Below, piece after piece: positions 58,201-60,120 of a stretch of 64,000 nucleotides of DNA. Each line of letters starts with the position of its first letter. The stretch's first letter is position 1. The stretch is taken from assembly GCA_944989445.1 (NCBI GenBank), contig CALYLW010000067.1, positions 231,905 through 295,904 of the forward strand, read 5' to 3'. Under the pieces are notes generated by a model, which was not told the DNA's origin, made no database searches, and saw only the letters and a program-made list of their open reading frames with translations. Origin of the DNA: Ampullaceana balthica. Taxonomy: Eukaryota > Mollusca > Gastropoda > Lymnaeidae. The position numbers and the translations under genes are program-made.

Positions 58201-60120
58201 AATTTTATTCACATTGTTTGCAAATGTTCTTCCTTCATCATAAATATGAAGGTGGAGTAGCCAGTTCCAAATCATTTACTCAGCACTTTAAGTTAAAACA
58301 GATGATCAATATAAAGCATTAATCATTACAAAAGACTTATAGTGATGAAAAATCTGTTTTTATATTTTTAATGCGTTTAATACATTTCTCACACTTATGA
58401 AAAAAGTTTAGACAATGATAACATCATTTAGAATCTGAACAAATTTCAAGTCATTTCATTTCTTACATGAGGGAAATAGTTCCTTGTAACTGAGTCTTTG
58501 TCGGTGTTTCCGTTGTAAATGAAGACCTTCCCATCATTCCCTTTGACTGGGTAGAAAGTGTAACCGTCCATACTTGTACTGACTATAAAAGTTTCAACCC
58601 ATTTCTCAGCATTGGGACTTCCTTGTGTGAGAATACCTGACAAGTTCTGAGGCATCAAGAAATCCACCTGGAGCCATTGTTCCTTATCAGCGACACTGGA
58701 GAATTTACAGATTATTTTAAAAACTTCATCTTCTATTATTATCTTTATCTTGATAAATGTAGATGTTTTAATTAATCAGTTGAAATTTTACCTTTTTTTT
58801 TAATTTTGTCAGCTTATGGGTATAATCAAGCACTCTGACTTTTTGTTACAGTTAATAAGCAAAAGATATATTTTTTCAACAGTGTGCAACATTTATTTTA
58901 ATCTAAAATTTGTAAGTATGACACAAAACGTTACTGTTTTTATTTATAAATTATTGAATAGATAAAATTGTTTCATGGCAAGTGTATTCACATCCAATTT
59001 TGAGGAATTAATGGTTTAATAGCTTCTAAAGATCAAGAATAATAGACTTGACAACACATAAGAAAAAATTGGTTTCTACTGACGCAGGAATCCAAGAAGA
59101 CGTTCCATGAAGTCTGCCGTCTGCTGCAGTGGTCAAATAAGATGCAGCAGTTGATGCAGTCAGTTGGCTGTCAGCCAAAAATGGAACAAGGTCGACATTC
59201 AATGGAATATTGCAAACAATATCTGAAAAGAGAAGGTATTACCCTAATGTAACCACAAATGAACATGAGGTTGTTTTTCTTTTAAAGTTAATGAATCAAA
59301 ACCAAAAAAATGTATTTATTTTTGTAAGCTGAAATGAAAGTTCAGGAGCATTTTTATCTTTTAAATCCAAGAAACTTGCAATACAAATATTTTAAAATAC
59401 ATGAGATGAAGCCACAATTTTATTTTGTTGCACATGACTGATTCTAGGGGGGTTTCAAGTACAAGTCAATTTTATTTTCATTTATCTGCCTTAAGGTCTG
59501 GTGACAAAGTAAATCATAGGTAAAATACTATAGCTTTAATTTGATTTAATGCACTTAATAAAGTAACCGGTCTTTGGAATATAAACTTTCTCATTGCATA
59601 ATCCATTAATCTACCTGGTGGGTGCGTAAAGGGTGGCGCCAGTGTGGGTGTGCTTCCAAACTGGCCAGGAGTAGGTCCATGTGTTGTTGATTCATGCAGA
59701 TTTAACCCTGGTGACTGAGTCGGGACACCACTTATGCCAAAACTGGGGGATGCCGTTGGTGAGCCGAACTGGATAATGGTTGGTGGGACCTGTGTTGCTG
59801 CACCATCGCAGACCAGAAGGTCAAACCGTAACGCTACTGCTCCCTCCCATTTTTTGGGTATAATTCGGACAGCCACCACTGGCACCTCACGGTCAAAGAA
59901 TGCCTTCACAACTGTGTTACTGTCATAGTTGCCGGTGAAAACCTTAGGCTGGGTTTCTCTGTTATCCATGTAAGGTTCAAAGGTCGTCCCATCAATTGAA
60001 GTCTCCACCGTGTACTGAGTCACCCACTGAGGAGAGCCTGATAGGCCCTGTGTGGCTACCCCATAGAGAATTTGAGGCTCATTGAGGTATACAGTAATAA
60101 ATGGAGCAACATCAGACAGC
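464..60120 (-). CDS. Giant multi-discoidin, mucin-linker protein gene (82 exons seen, both ends outside window)
   Basis: One minus-strand gene. Exons share reading phase, GT-AG junctions and a fixed order. Each domain begins with a Cys plus 'PMG/PMN/KEMG', then a 'QLTASS'-like stretch and 'RL...W(I/S)P'. It continues with 'IQVDF', '(V/L)TQG', a 'W' strand, 'YS.DG', 'N.D...P(V)(R/T)N' and 'R(Y)(V/I)(R/Q)I.P', and ends in 'LR(F/Y)..(L/I)GC'. This is the F5/8 type C (discoidin) fold pattern with its terminal Cys pair. Linkers are rich in Pro, Thr and Ser, as in O-glycosylated mucin regions. Discoidin domains bind glycans, lipids or collagen; the ligand here is unknown. The 82 exons total 19,773 nt. 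No signal peptide, start codon, stop or promoter is in the window. I do not recognise a named orthologue. Introns over 300 bases in which I see nothing specific include 5750-6199, 13580-13922, 16083-16469, 17138-17489, 18488-18994, 21027-21396, 21623-22105, 23238-23687, 23839-24532, 24943-25792, 27774-28501, 33358-33762, 35530-36016, 43623-44085, 44309-44681, 52656-53096, 55278-56071, 57974-58466 and 58696-59083. Confidence 0.93.
1228..1393. repeat. Two-copy 83-bp duplication of an exon start and its acceptor (D8)
   Basis: Copies at 1228-1310 and 1311-1393. Each contains the first residues of the D8 first exon, the AG acceptor and adjacent intron. The outer copy has a T-to-A difference beside the acceptor. 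Confidence 0.85.
1541..2459 (-). CDS. SR8 domain C8: discoidin domain, 2 exons
   Basis: Exons 2309-2459 and 1541-1974. Motifs: 'LIPMGVSSQYLISDKQLISS' and 'GGSWIP'; 'NEPKLLSGVITQGSPDQQRW', 'YKIVPVQAGPGG'-type region and 'LRFDVLGC'. Linker 'GTPSPTPFTGPTPTLGIGQT'. Confidence 0.91.
2748..4337 (-). CDS. SR8 domain B8: discoidin domain, 3 exons
   Basis: Exons 4199-4337, 3256-3549 and 2748-2911. Motifs: 'KLEMGLQNQAIVRDSQITAS' and 'ARLSTYDYQSSWIP'; 'LEPKFLSGVVTQGEGREDTW' and 'FGMALR|FDILGC'. Linker 'LVTRSTLYPTASRPKTEAPT'. A two-copy 28-base duplication repeats the middle exon's donor; the inner donor is the coding one, since reading past it meets a stop. Confidence 0.9.
3225..3280. repeat. Two-copy 28-bp duplication of a splice donor (B8)
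   Basis: The sequence encoding 'MALR' plus the GT donor occurs at 3256 and again 28 bases further into the intron (donor at 3226-3227). The outer donor GTACAC is also canonical, but reading past the inner donor meets TAA at once. Confidence 0.85.
5031..6342 (-). CDS. SR8 domain A8: discoidin domain, 3 exons, frameshift in first exon
   Basis: Exons 6200-6342, 5521-5749 and 5031-5238. The second and third are normal ('TPQNLSGILTQGSPNVERWV'; 'GPGLRLNYIGC'; linker 'TPRPSYPFVPVTEAPAWTPT'). The first is 143 nt where the phase requires 142 or 139. Reading from 'NIPMNVDLSVLFP' hits an immediate TGA, whereas reading one base later continues normally through 'DTHLSASSSLSPQTTAAAG' and 'WIP'. The net extra base is consistent with the GGG at 6293-6295 or nearby. 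It could be an assembly error, an allele or a real break. Confidence 0.85.
6547..7982 (-). CDS. SR7 domain D7 plus WxxW/CysD mucin-type domain and Pro/Thr exon
   Basis: Exons 7829-7982, 6751-7403 and 6547-6618. The second exon (653 nt, about 200 longer than other D second exons) encodes the discoidin core ('GQYQISAVVTQGSADQPQWV', 'LRFNLLGC') and a Pro/Thr linker. It then adds a domain at about 6753-7022 with 'CLPGWSSW', 'PGDFEKI', 'RFCYEG', 'GLMCKN' and 'CRDYKIRYMCQC'. Those 8 Cys, the WSSW motif and the C-x-DY-x-(V/I)R-x-x-C-x-C ending match the Mucin2_WxxW/CysD family of gel-forming mucins and CILP, where CysD mediates non-covalent associations and WxxW is a C-mannosylation site. The extra 72-nt exon (phase 1-1) encodes 'IPTPSPGIYASTITPKIP' and is absent from the other super-repeats. 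Confidence 0.9.
7422..7730. repeat. 29-bp minisatellite, about 10 copies, next to D7 acceptor
   Basis: Unit close to 'atgaggtggttagtgtaag' plus 'atgtcaaaat'. It starts about 18 bases into the intron from the acceptor of the D7/CysD exon. Copies alternate between G/A and T/G variants (ttagtttcag versus ttagtgtaag). Confidence 0.9.
8615..9579 (-). CDS. SR7 domain C7: discoidin domain, 2 exons
   Basis: Exons 9429-9579 and 8615-9021. Motifs: 'LVPMGLSSHYTVSDKQLTSS'; 'LEPKLLSGIITQGSPDQPRW', 'FTANSDQQTPVRNLMNRDII' and 'LRFDVLGC', with a short linker ending 'APTLPSQ'. The acceptor of the first exon is the edge of the largest minisatellite in the window, and a 29-base repeat abuts the acceptor of the second. 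Confidence 0.91.
9024..9139. repeat. 29-bp minisatellite, 4 copies, at C7 second-exon acceptor
   Basis: Unit 'gaaagggtcagtcataaatg' plus 'acattattt'. The first copy is the polypyrimidine/acceptor region itself; in later copies the AG is lost. Confidence 0.9.
9572..11213. repeat. 40-bp minisatellite, about 41 copies, each with a 3' splice site
   Basis: Unit begins 'ctggacagaacacattttga' and continues 'tcattattgtatcaagcaca'. It starts inside the C7 first exon: the first 8 exon bases and the CCAG acceptor form part of the unit, so on the minus strand every copy ends TTCTGTCCAG|TGTG. Variant copies (cattactgta / tgaatag) recur at 280-320 base spacing, giving a higher-order periodicity of seven to eight units. 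Confidence 0.95.
11410..14061 (-). CDS. SR7 domain B7: discoidin domain, 3 exons
   Basis: Exons 13923-14061, 13286-13579 and 11410-11606. Motifs: 'TKKMGLENERVVSDSQITAS' and 'ARLSVDEYQGSWMP'; 'QEMKFLSGVVTQGEGRASSW' and 'NSFALR|FDVLGC'. The linker contains a two-copy internal repeat, VSPPVGVSDKT / VSPPLGVSDRT. The intron before the last exon carries a Helitron-like insertion and a direct duplication. Confidence 0.9.
12121..12884 (+). mobile_element. Helitron-like non-autonomous element, copy 1
   Basis: Shares a ~300-bp 5' body with copy 2 (from 'tataagacgcatttgttgtc'), then a long GTT/GTTGCT array (12431-12851). Its 3' end has a hairpin (ACCCGG...CCGGGT) about 10 bases before CTAG|T. A hairpin followed by CTRR is the Helitron 3' signature. 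A tandem-repeat core is typical of Helentron-associated non-autonomous elements such as DINE-1. No coding capacity. The 5' edge is uncertain. Confidence 0.65.
12949..13100. repeat. Two-copy direct duplication, about 72 bp
   Basis: 'tttcacaccgtcccaccacc' and the following ~50 bases are repeated back to back just 3' of Helitron-like copy 1, with few differences. Confidence 0.85.
14225..14300. repeat. Short AT-rich tandem repeat
   Basis: About four copies of an approximately 22-bp unit 'aattaatttataaatatatc' in the intron after the B7 first exon. Confidence 0.75.
14384..14468. repeat. Imperfect tandem repeat near A7 third-exon donor
   Basis: Repeats of 'agacagggttgatagtgttg' type sequence, ending about 35 bases from the donor at 14502-14503. 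Confidence 0.75.
14504..16082 (-). CDS. SR7 domain A7: discoidin domain, 3 exons
   Basis: Exons 15941-16082, 15013-15241 and 14504-14723. Motifs: 'NVPMNVDIPYLFNDNQLTSS' and 'RLHNTLSSWVP'; 'SPKNLSGVLTQGSPNAERWV'; 'GPGLRVNYIGC' with linker 'TPRPTTGPFIVPDTKAPTLG'. A 21-base minisatellite begins exactly at the middle exon's acceptor. Confidence 0.91.
15242..15466. repeat. 21-bp minisatellite, about 10 copies, with repeated 3' splice site
   Basis: Unit 'ctgaagttatgacaaagtta' plus one base. The first copy begins exactly at the acceptor of the A7 middle exon, so copies carry TAACTTCAG on the minus strand. The rest of the intron to 15940 is plain AT-rich DNA. Confidence 0.9.
16470..16660. repeat. 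28-29-bp minisatellite, about 6 copies, near D6 donor
   Basis: Unit 'aactagtatattttagatgt' plus 'gaatataa'. The array ends about 35 bases before the donor of the D6 second exon. Confidence 0.9.
16695..17640 (-). CDS. SR6 domain D6: discoidin domain, 2 exons
   Basis: Exons 17490-17640 and 16695-17137. Motifs: 'DLPMGITNPLVVNDNQLTAS' and 'PTRGRLGMNRDGSWAGGWSP'; 'GRYQISGIVTQGSADQPSWV' and 'AVRFNVLGC'. Like D7 it has 'F(L/F)G.YQIS' where other D copies have 'LS.YPIS'. Linker 'TDTSAPNIIRISTLTPPTGQ'. Confidence 0.92.
17922..19145 (-). CDS. SR6 domain C6: discoidin domain, 2 exons, expanded PTPTPGTG linker
   Basis: Exons 18995-19145 and 17922-18487. The second exon (566 nt) is the longest of the C exons because its linker carries about six copies of the octapeptide PTPTPGTG (24-base units, about 17980-18110). 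The domain core reads 'NEPKLLSGVITQGSPDQQRW' and 'VVAGPGGVGLRFDVVGC'. Confidence 0.92.
19459..21026 (-). CDS. SR6 domain B6: discoidin domain, 3 exons
   Basis: Exons 20888-21026, 20046-20339 and 19459-19637. Motifs: 'GKEMGLKNERIVLDSQITSS' and 'ELARLSQYEYQGSWIP'; 'QELKYLSGVVTQGEGKEDKW' and 'NGVALR|FDVLGC'. Linker 'TTRVPLNPHSPSTTTAVPTL'. Below the first exon's donor lies a decayed series of donor-like repeats. Confidence 0.91.
19887..19979. repeat. Two-copy 47-bp direct duplication
   Basis: 'gtttttgtttacaaattatc' and the following bases through 'ccctaccacaccg' occur twice in tandem with no visible difference, in the B6 intron. Confidence 0.9.
20693..20893. repeat. Degenerate array of donor-like units (B6)
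   Basis: Repeated 'acctacctggtatacagtaa'-like units, many differences between copies. They resemble the adjacent B6 first-exon donor junction ('cctacccaggtatcc') and give several ATACCAGGTAGG-like sites on the minus strand. Confidence 0.6.
21397..22668 (-). CDS. SR6 domain A6: discoidin domain, 3 exons
   Basis: Exons 22527-22668, 22106-22334 and 21397-21622. Motifs: 'NLPMNVDRPSMIPDWQMTST' and 'RLENQLSSWIP'; 'TPQNLSGVLTQGSPDLERWV'; 'LTWAPNGPGLRLNYIGC' with linker 'PFIVETPPIHTGGPTTPTGI' ending 'FIAP(R)'. Confidence 0.91.
22849..23838 (-). CDS. SR5 domain D5: discoidin domain, 2 exons
   Basis: Exons 23688-23838 and 22849-23237. Motifs: 'DLPMGLTNPLIISNNQLTAS' and 'PSRARLYMEKDGLSMGGWSP'; 'SPYPVSGITTQGSSDQPSWV' and 'ALRFNVLGC'. 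Short linker 'PTPTPSGLLTPTPQLHTPFL'. Confidence 0.92.
24533..25943 (-). CDS. SR5 domain C5: discoidin domain, 2 exons
   Basis: Exons 25793-25943 and 24533-24942. Motifs: 'LIPMGLSSHYQVSNQQLTSS'; 'NEPKLLSGVITQGSPDQQRW' followed by 'VSMFNIYYSLDGKEF'. It shares 'SAPGGTGLRFDVLGC' with C7 rather than with the C1/C2/C3/C4/C6 group. Linker ends 'PTPGTGPTLATPFIG'. Confidence 0.91.
26043..26898 (+). mobile_element. Helitron-like non-autonomous element, copy 2
   Basis: Same 5' body, GTT-rich core (26339-26866) and 3' hairpin plus CTAG|T as copy 1, in the intron between C5 and B5. The GTT core contains an unrelated ~35-bp island ('ccacatcccttgccctgcga', about 26546-26580). It lies in a different intron position from copy 1, so the two are independent insertions. 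Confidence 0.65.
26899..27585. other. Intron segment downstream of Helitron-like copy 2
   Basis: A less AT-rich stretch (about 26920-27580) than the surrounding introns, with a C-run at about 27390. Open frames on both strands up to 117 codons show no recognisable motif and I do not call them genes. Confidence 0.4.
27586..29603 (-). CDS. SR5 domain B5: discoidin domain, 3 exons
   Basis: Exons 29465-29603, 28502-28795 and 27586-27773. Motifs: 'HKKMGLQNEGIVTDDQLTAS' and 'ARLSDYDYQGSWIP'; 'QELKYLSGVVTQGEGSEPVW' and 'FGVALR|FDVLGC'. Linker: 'RVTEYPPLPTTKKIVTETPT'. Confidence 0.91.
28850..29035. repeat. Two-copy ~85-bp direct duplication
   Basis: 'aatatcaattcaatttctca' through 'agacaaaatgta' is repeated in tandem with scattered differences, in the B5 intron. 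Confidence 0.8.
29754..29782 (+). mobile_element. SINE-tail relic
   Basis: 'ttctatatagaaggagcgtc' matches the 3' tail of the SINE at 48463-48745 in the same orientation. Confidence 0.6.
30330..31468 (-). CDS. SR5 domain A5: discoidin domain, 3 exons
   Basis: Exons 31330-31468, 30947-31175 and 30330-30555. Motifs: 'NVPLNVDTLSLVPNTQLTSS' and 'LNKQSSWIP' (first exon one codon shorter than most A copies); 'KPQNLSGILTQGSPDAERWV'; 'VEPLTWSPNGPGLRLNYIGC' with linker 'PFYTEAPTLPIGGPTITTSG' ending 'FDQPG'. Tandem repeats abut the middle exon on both sides. Confidence 0.91.
30872..30946. repeat. 20-bp tandem repeat abutting the A5 middle-exon donor
   Basis: Four copies of 'aggcagctgacttcaagtca'; the last merges into the donor junction at 30945-30946. 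Confidence 0.9.
31189..31240. repeat. 24-bp tandem repeat beside A5 middle-exon acceptor
   Basis: Two full copies of 'aatgttagacaagttaggaa' plus 'acat', about 14 bases into the intron from the acceptor. Confidence 0.85.
31726..31905. repeat. Imperfect 22-24-bp tandem repeat
   Basis: About seven degenerate copies of 'gctgtctgttatacagcaat'-type sequence in the intron between A5 and D4's upstream neighbour. Confidence 0.8.
32061..33357 (-). CDS. SR4 domain D4: discoidin domain, 2 exons
   Basis: Exons 33207-33357 and 32061-32509. Motifs: 'DLPMGVSNQLVIPNKQLTAS' and 'PYRGRLYMDKDESYGGAWIP'; 'SSYPISAVITQGSADQPSWV' and 'AALRFNLLGC'. The linker contains 'TATPGIGGYTTATPGFGH'. The intron carries a perfect-looking foldback at about 32741-32861. 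Confidence 0.92.
32741..32861. repeat. Foldback palindrome, ~55-bp arms, few-base loop
   Basis: The left arm (about 32741-32800, 'aacagggtatgagttagcct') is the reverse complement of the right arm (about 32804-32861), with only a few mismatches and a loop of 3-5 bases. It could be a foldback/MITE-type element or a local inverted duplication. Confidence 0.9.
33763..34559 (-). CDS. SR4 domain C4: discoidin domain, 2 exons
   Basis: Exons 34409-34559 and 33763-34190. The first exon matches C3 at the protein level. The second reads 'NEPKLLSGVVTQGSPDQQRW', 'IRIVPVTSGPGGIGLRFDVL' and 'GC', with linker 'LIIGPTPTPGTGPTLAPTLT'. Confidence 0.92.
34687..36155 (-). CDS. SR4 domain B4: discoidin domain, 3 exons
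   Basis: Exons 36017-36155, 35236-35529 and 34687-34865. Motifs: 'SKEMGIQNQRVVEDTQLTAS' and 'ELARLSEYNYQSSWIP'; 'RELKYLSGVVTQGEGREEQW'; linker 'FVTRPTLYPTPMTTQKLDTA'. The 5' half of the middle exon is almost identical to that of B3; the 3' half is clearly diverged. Confidence 0.91.
36353..38559 (-). CDS. SR4 domain A4: discoidin domain, 3 exons
   Basis: Exons 38418-38559, 37815-38043 and 36353-36584. Motifs: 'NVPMNVDRPSMVLSSQFTSS' and 'RLDNRKSSWIP'; 'TPQNLSGVLTQGSPNTERWV'; 'GPGLRVNYIGC' with linker 'TPRPTVKFETDTDAPTLPTP' ending 'YDVPS'. The last intron contains a hAT-type element. Confidence 0.91.
36746..37333. mobile_element. hAT-type non-autonomous element with 8-bp target duplication
   Basis: Ends form an inverted repeat (CAGGGGCGGATTAAG at left, CTATGGCGGATTAAG read from the right) and are flanked by a perfect 8-bp duplication AGTGAGAT (36738-36745 and 37334-37341). 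An 8-bp duplication is diagnostic of the hAT superfamily. The 588-bp interior has no transposase and includes a tRNA-like block. Confidence 0.85.
36991..37061 (-). mobile_element. tRNA-derived block inside the hAT-type element
   Basis: On the minus strand: 'CGTGGCTGAATG' (A-box-like), a GCTTG/CAAGC stem, and 'CGGGTTCGATCCCCG' (B box with an intact T stem and loop). The acceptor stem does not pair, so it is a tRNA pseudogene or SINE head, not a functional tRNA. Confidence 0.65.
38146..38198 (-). mobile_element. SINE-tail relic
   Basis: 'cttatcttatctgcaacaga' followed by 'agctccgtctatacagaaga': the reverse complement of the 48463-48745 SINE tail. Confidence 0.6.
38604..38657 (-). mobile_element. 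SINE-tail relic
   Basis: 'atcttatctgttacagacgt' then 'tctatagagaagattattgc', as above. Other relics of the same tail are at about 4901-4951, 8146-8174 and 43309-43352. Confidence 0.6.
38905..39999 (-). CDS. SR3 domain D3: discoidin domain, 2 exons
   Basis: Exons 39849-39999 and 38905-39275. Motifs: 'DLPMGISNHLIIADNQLTAS' and 'PSRGRLGTYSFGSYGGAWLP'; then 'SLYPISGVITQGSSDQPSWV', 'ALRFNLLGC' and a short linker 'TPLPQATPTPGLHPPFLLVP'. The acceptor of the first exon is the edge of a 38-base minisatellite (40000-40610), and an inverted-repeat element (39532-39805) lies in the intron between the two exons. Confidence 0.92.
39532..39805. mobile_element. 274-bp terminal-inverted-repeat element
   Basis: Starts GGGGCCGTCCATAAAGTACG and ends in its reverse complement, about 25 bp of near-perfect inverted repeat. 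The interior is C-rich with poly-C runs and no coding capacity. The flanks share AAA, possibly a short target duplication. Superfamily not assigned. Confidence 0.8.
40000..40610. repeat. 38-bp minisatellite, about 16 copies, each with a 3' splice site
   Basis: Unit 'ctgttggcagtcaagacatt' plus 'gatcattgtttagtttaa'. It begins exactly at the acceptor of the D3 first exon (exon end 39999), so copies repeat the CC(A/G)ACAG or CCAAAAG acceptor on the minus strand. Confidence 0.95.
40845..41679 (-). CDS. SR3 domain C3: discoidin domain, 2 exons
   Basis: Exons 41529-41679 and 40845-41272. The first exon encodes the same peptide as that of C4 ('LIPMGLSSHYLVRNDQLTSS'). The second has 'KPKLLSGVVTQGSPDQQRWV', 'FTGNKDSNTPVTNLLNREII' and linker 'LPPLIIGPTPTPGTGPTLAP'. 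Confidence 0.92.
41869..42408 (+). pseudogene. LINE reverse-transcriptase ORF, C-terminal fragment
   Basis: About 179 codons without a stop. It carries the 'LLYGAETW' and 'CLRRI..IHW' motifs found after the catalytic core in many invertebrate non-LTR elements, and an Arg-rich tail. The catalytic YADD region and endonuclease are missing, so it is inactive. An intact frame suggests a recent insertion. Confidence 0.85.
41869..42443 (+). mobile_element. 5'-truncated non-LTR retrotransposon, 11-bp target duplication
   Basis: Flanked by a perfect 11-bp duplication ATTATTGAATA (41858-41868 and 42444-42454). The plus-strand frame 41869-42408 is open throughout and encodes the C-terminal part of a LINE reverse-transcriptase ORF, starting 'RIGKARAAFLQLKNVW' and including 'VKPVLLYGAETW', 'NNCLRRIIRIHW' and 'GRPRNTWRRELEA'. 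Only about 35 bases follow the stop and there is no poly-A. Antisense to the host gene. Confidence 0.9.
42460..43622 (-). CDS. SR3 domain B3: discoidin domain, 3 exons
   Basis: Exons 43481-43622, 42788-43081 and 42460-42629. Motifs: 'SKKMGLQNERIIEDNQLTAS' and 'RLSENNNYQSSWIP', one residue longer than other B first exons (142 nt against 139). Then 'RELKYLSGVVTQGEGREEQW'; then 'FDVLGC' with linker 'LITRSTLYPTPPPTPATESP'. A non-LTR retrotransposon lies immediately beyond the final donor, starting at intron position +6. Confidence 0.91.
44086..45243 (-). CDS. SR3 domain A3: discoidin domain, 3 exons
   Basis: Exons 45102-45243, 44682-44910 and 44086-44308. Motifs: 'NVPLNVDRPSMVPNSQLTSS'; 'TPQNLSGVLTQGSPNTERWV' and 'STDGLTFYPV'-type region ('SMDGLTFYPVRDTDGDVMV'); then 'GPGLRLNYIGC' with linker 'VPFYTEAPILTTAAPG' ending 'YGVPS'. 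Its third exon is nearly identical to that of A5 over about 110 bases. Confidence 0.91.
45393..46237 (-). CDS. SR2 domain D2: discoidin domain, 2 exons, atypical start
   Basis: Exons 46087-46237 and 45393-45775. The usual 'PMG' after the first Cys is replaced: 'DVSLRITDSHIINDKQLTSS'. The second exon reads 'HAVSAVITQGSANQPSWV' and 'ALRFNLLEC', with Glu where all other D domains have Gly before the last Cys. Short linker ends 'FLLIPG'. Confidence 0.91.
46361..47067 (-). CDS. SR2 domain C2: discoidin domain, 2 exons
   Basis: Exons 46917-47067 and 46361-46788. The first exon ('LIPMGLTDHYIVTNQQLTSS') is almost the same as that of C6 in SR6. The second shares long near-identical stretches with C1, C3, C4 and C6 ('TPYLFYGNTDNNTPVRNLLN'). 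Linker: 'VPTLITSVTGPTPTPGIGQT'. Confidence 0.92.
47702..47725. repeat. GC-rich hairpin
   Basis: CCCGCCACG and CGTGGCGGG separated by five bases, inside the pogo-like remnant. Function unknown; possibly the end of another nested element. Confidence 0.7.
48463..48745 (+). mobile_element. tRNA-derived SINE
   Basis: The head resembles a tRNA gene, with A box 'TGGTCGAGTGG' (about 48472) and B box 'GGTTCGAATCC' (about 48516). A ~190-bp body follows, then the tail 'atagaaggagcgtctgtata' and (GATAA)n. Tail relics of the same family are scattered through the host introns. Confidence 0.85.
49292..50223 (-). CDS. SR2 domain B2: discoidin domain, 3 exons
   Basis: Exons 50085-50223, 49628-49921 and 49292-49479. 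Motifs: 'TKEMGLQNQGIIQDSQITSS' and 'LARLSEYNYQGSWIP'; then 'GELKYLSGVVTQGEGHEEKW' and 'LGYALR|FDVLGC'. The linker has 'IVTRPTLYPTVSTTKRVDTS'. The HGPEL motif of other B copies reads 'HEPWL' here. Confidence 0.91.
50571..51905 (-). CDS. SR2 domain A2: discoidin domain, 3 exons
   Basis: Exons 51764-51905, 51285-51513 and 50571-50796. Motifs: 'NIPMNVDRPSLIPDIQLTSS' and 'RLENQLSSWVP'; then 'TPQNLSGVLTQGSPDAERWV'; then 'TWSPNGPGLRINYIGC'. The linker is 'VPTPHVPVPFYTEAPPLPTG' and ends 'YEPG'. Confidence 0.91.
52207..53247 (-). CDS. SR1 domain D1: discoidin domain, 2 exons
   Basis: Exons 53097-53247 and 52207-52655. Motifs: 'DIPMGVSNPLIIGSNQLTAS', 'PTRGRL', 'GGWSPR'; then 'SPYPISGVRTQGSANQPSWV', 'YYSNDGLNFQPVKDSS', 'ALRFDLLGC'. 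The linker includes 'LLLTTLAPNIHGVTTRAPE' and ends 'FFHSPG'. Confidence 0.92.
53514..54230. repeat. 52/36-bp array duplicating the C1 exon tail and its donor
   Basis: About 14 units, either ~52 bp (linker tail 'QPTLAPNTG' plus donor CAG|GTTGGT plus 'tttgaatcacactacaca'-type intron) or 36 bp (coding only, PTGQPTLAPNTG). The real exon ends at 54196. Reading past any donor meets a stop after 'GWFI'. The left end holds three consecutive 36-bp coding units. Confidence 0.92.
54196..54902 (-). CDS. SR1 domain C1: discoidin domain, 2 exons
   Basis: Exons 54752-54902 and 54196-54623. The first has 'LIPMGLTNHYIVRNDQLTSS' and 'GGSWIP'; the second 'EPKLLSGVVTQGSPDQQRWV', 'NGIDFIPYTEHPGDQ' and 'LRFDVMGC', with linker end 'PTGQPTLAPNTG' at a CAG|GTTGGT donor. 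The intron between them is 128 bases and almost identical to the corresponding C2 intron. The linker tail seeds the array at 53514-54230. Confidence 0.9.
55027..55130. repeat. Two-copy 52-bp duplication of exon tail and donor (B1)
   Basis: The 3' end of the B1 last exon, its TTAG|GTCAGA donor and following intron are repeated once, at a 52-base offset, with scattered differences. Confidence 0.85.
55105..56797 (-). CDS. SR1 domain B1: discoidin domain, 3 exons
   Basis: Exons 56659-56797, 56072-56365 and 55105-55277. Motifs: 'DKEMGLQNQRIIQDSQITAS', 'QELKYLSGIVTQGEG', 'QAALR|FDILGC' across the phase-2 junction, then linker 'TTRVPMYTPGPTTAS'. The last exon's 3' end and donor are duplicated once just downstream (52-base offset, copies at about 55027 and 55079). 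I used the upstream donor, which gives the phase and length expected of a B third exon. Confidence 0.88.
56985..57770. repeat. 42-bp array, about 18 copies, duplicating the A1 exon tail and donor
   Basis: The minus-strand unit encodes 14 residues (NNTQTPLCSTPQPG) and contains CAACCAG|GTAATA, a canonical donor identical to the one ending the A1 third exon. Two copies have lost the GT (a GATAAT variant near 57700 and the outermost at about 56990). One copy near 57466 is a base short and shifts the frame of everything beyond it; another near 57490 is three bases short. Confidence 0.93.
57745..59222 (-). CDS. SR1 domain A1: discoidin domain, 3 exons
   Basis: Exons 59084-59222, 58467-58695 and 57745-57973 (using the 5'-most donor). 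The first has 'LNVDLVPFLADSQLTAS'; the second 'PQNLSGILTQGSPNAEKWV'; the third 'TWAPHGPGLRINYIGC' followed by a linker ending 'TPQPG' at a CAG|GTAATA donor. At 229 nt the third exon matches its seven equivalents (208-232 nt), so this donor is probably ancestral. About 18 further copies of the exon tail plus donor follow downstream (56985-57744); see the repeat entry. Confidence 0.88.
59615..60120 (-). CDS. D0: divergent discoidin half-domain, most 5' exon seen
   Basis: Single exon, phase 2 to 1, 506 nt. It resembles the second exon of a D domain: 'GVATQGLSGSPQWV', 'TVETSIDG', 'ALRFDLLVC', then a Pro/Thr linker ending 'FTHPPG' as in other D linkers. It differs from all D copies in 'TVET' where they have 'TVYY', and ends 'LVC' where they have 'LGC'. 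Its partner first exon (Cys to 'WIP') was not found between 60121 and 64000. It must be further upstream or too diverged to see by eye. Confidence 0.85.
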
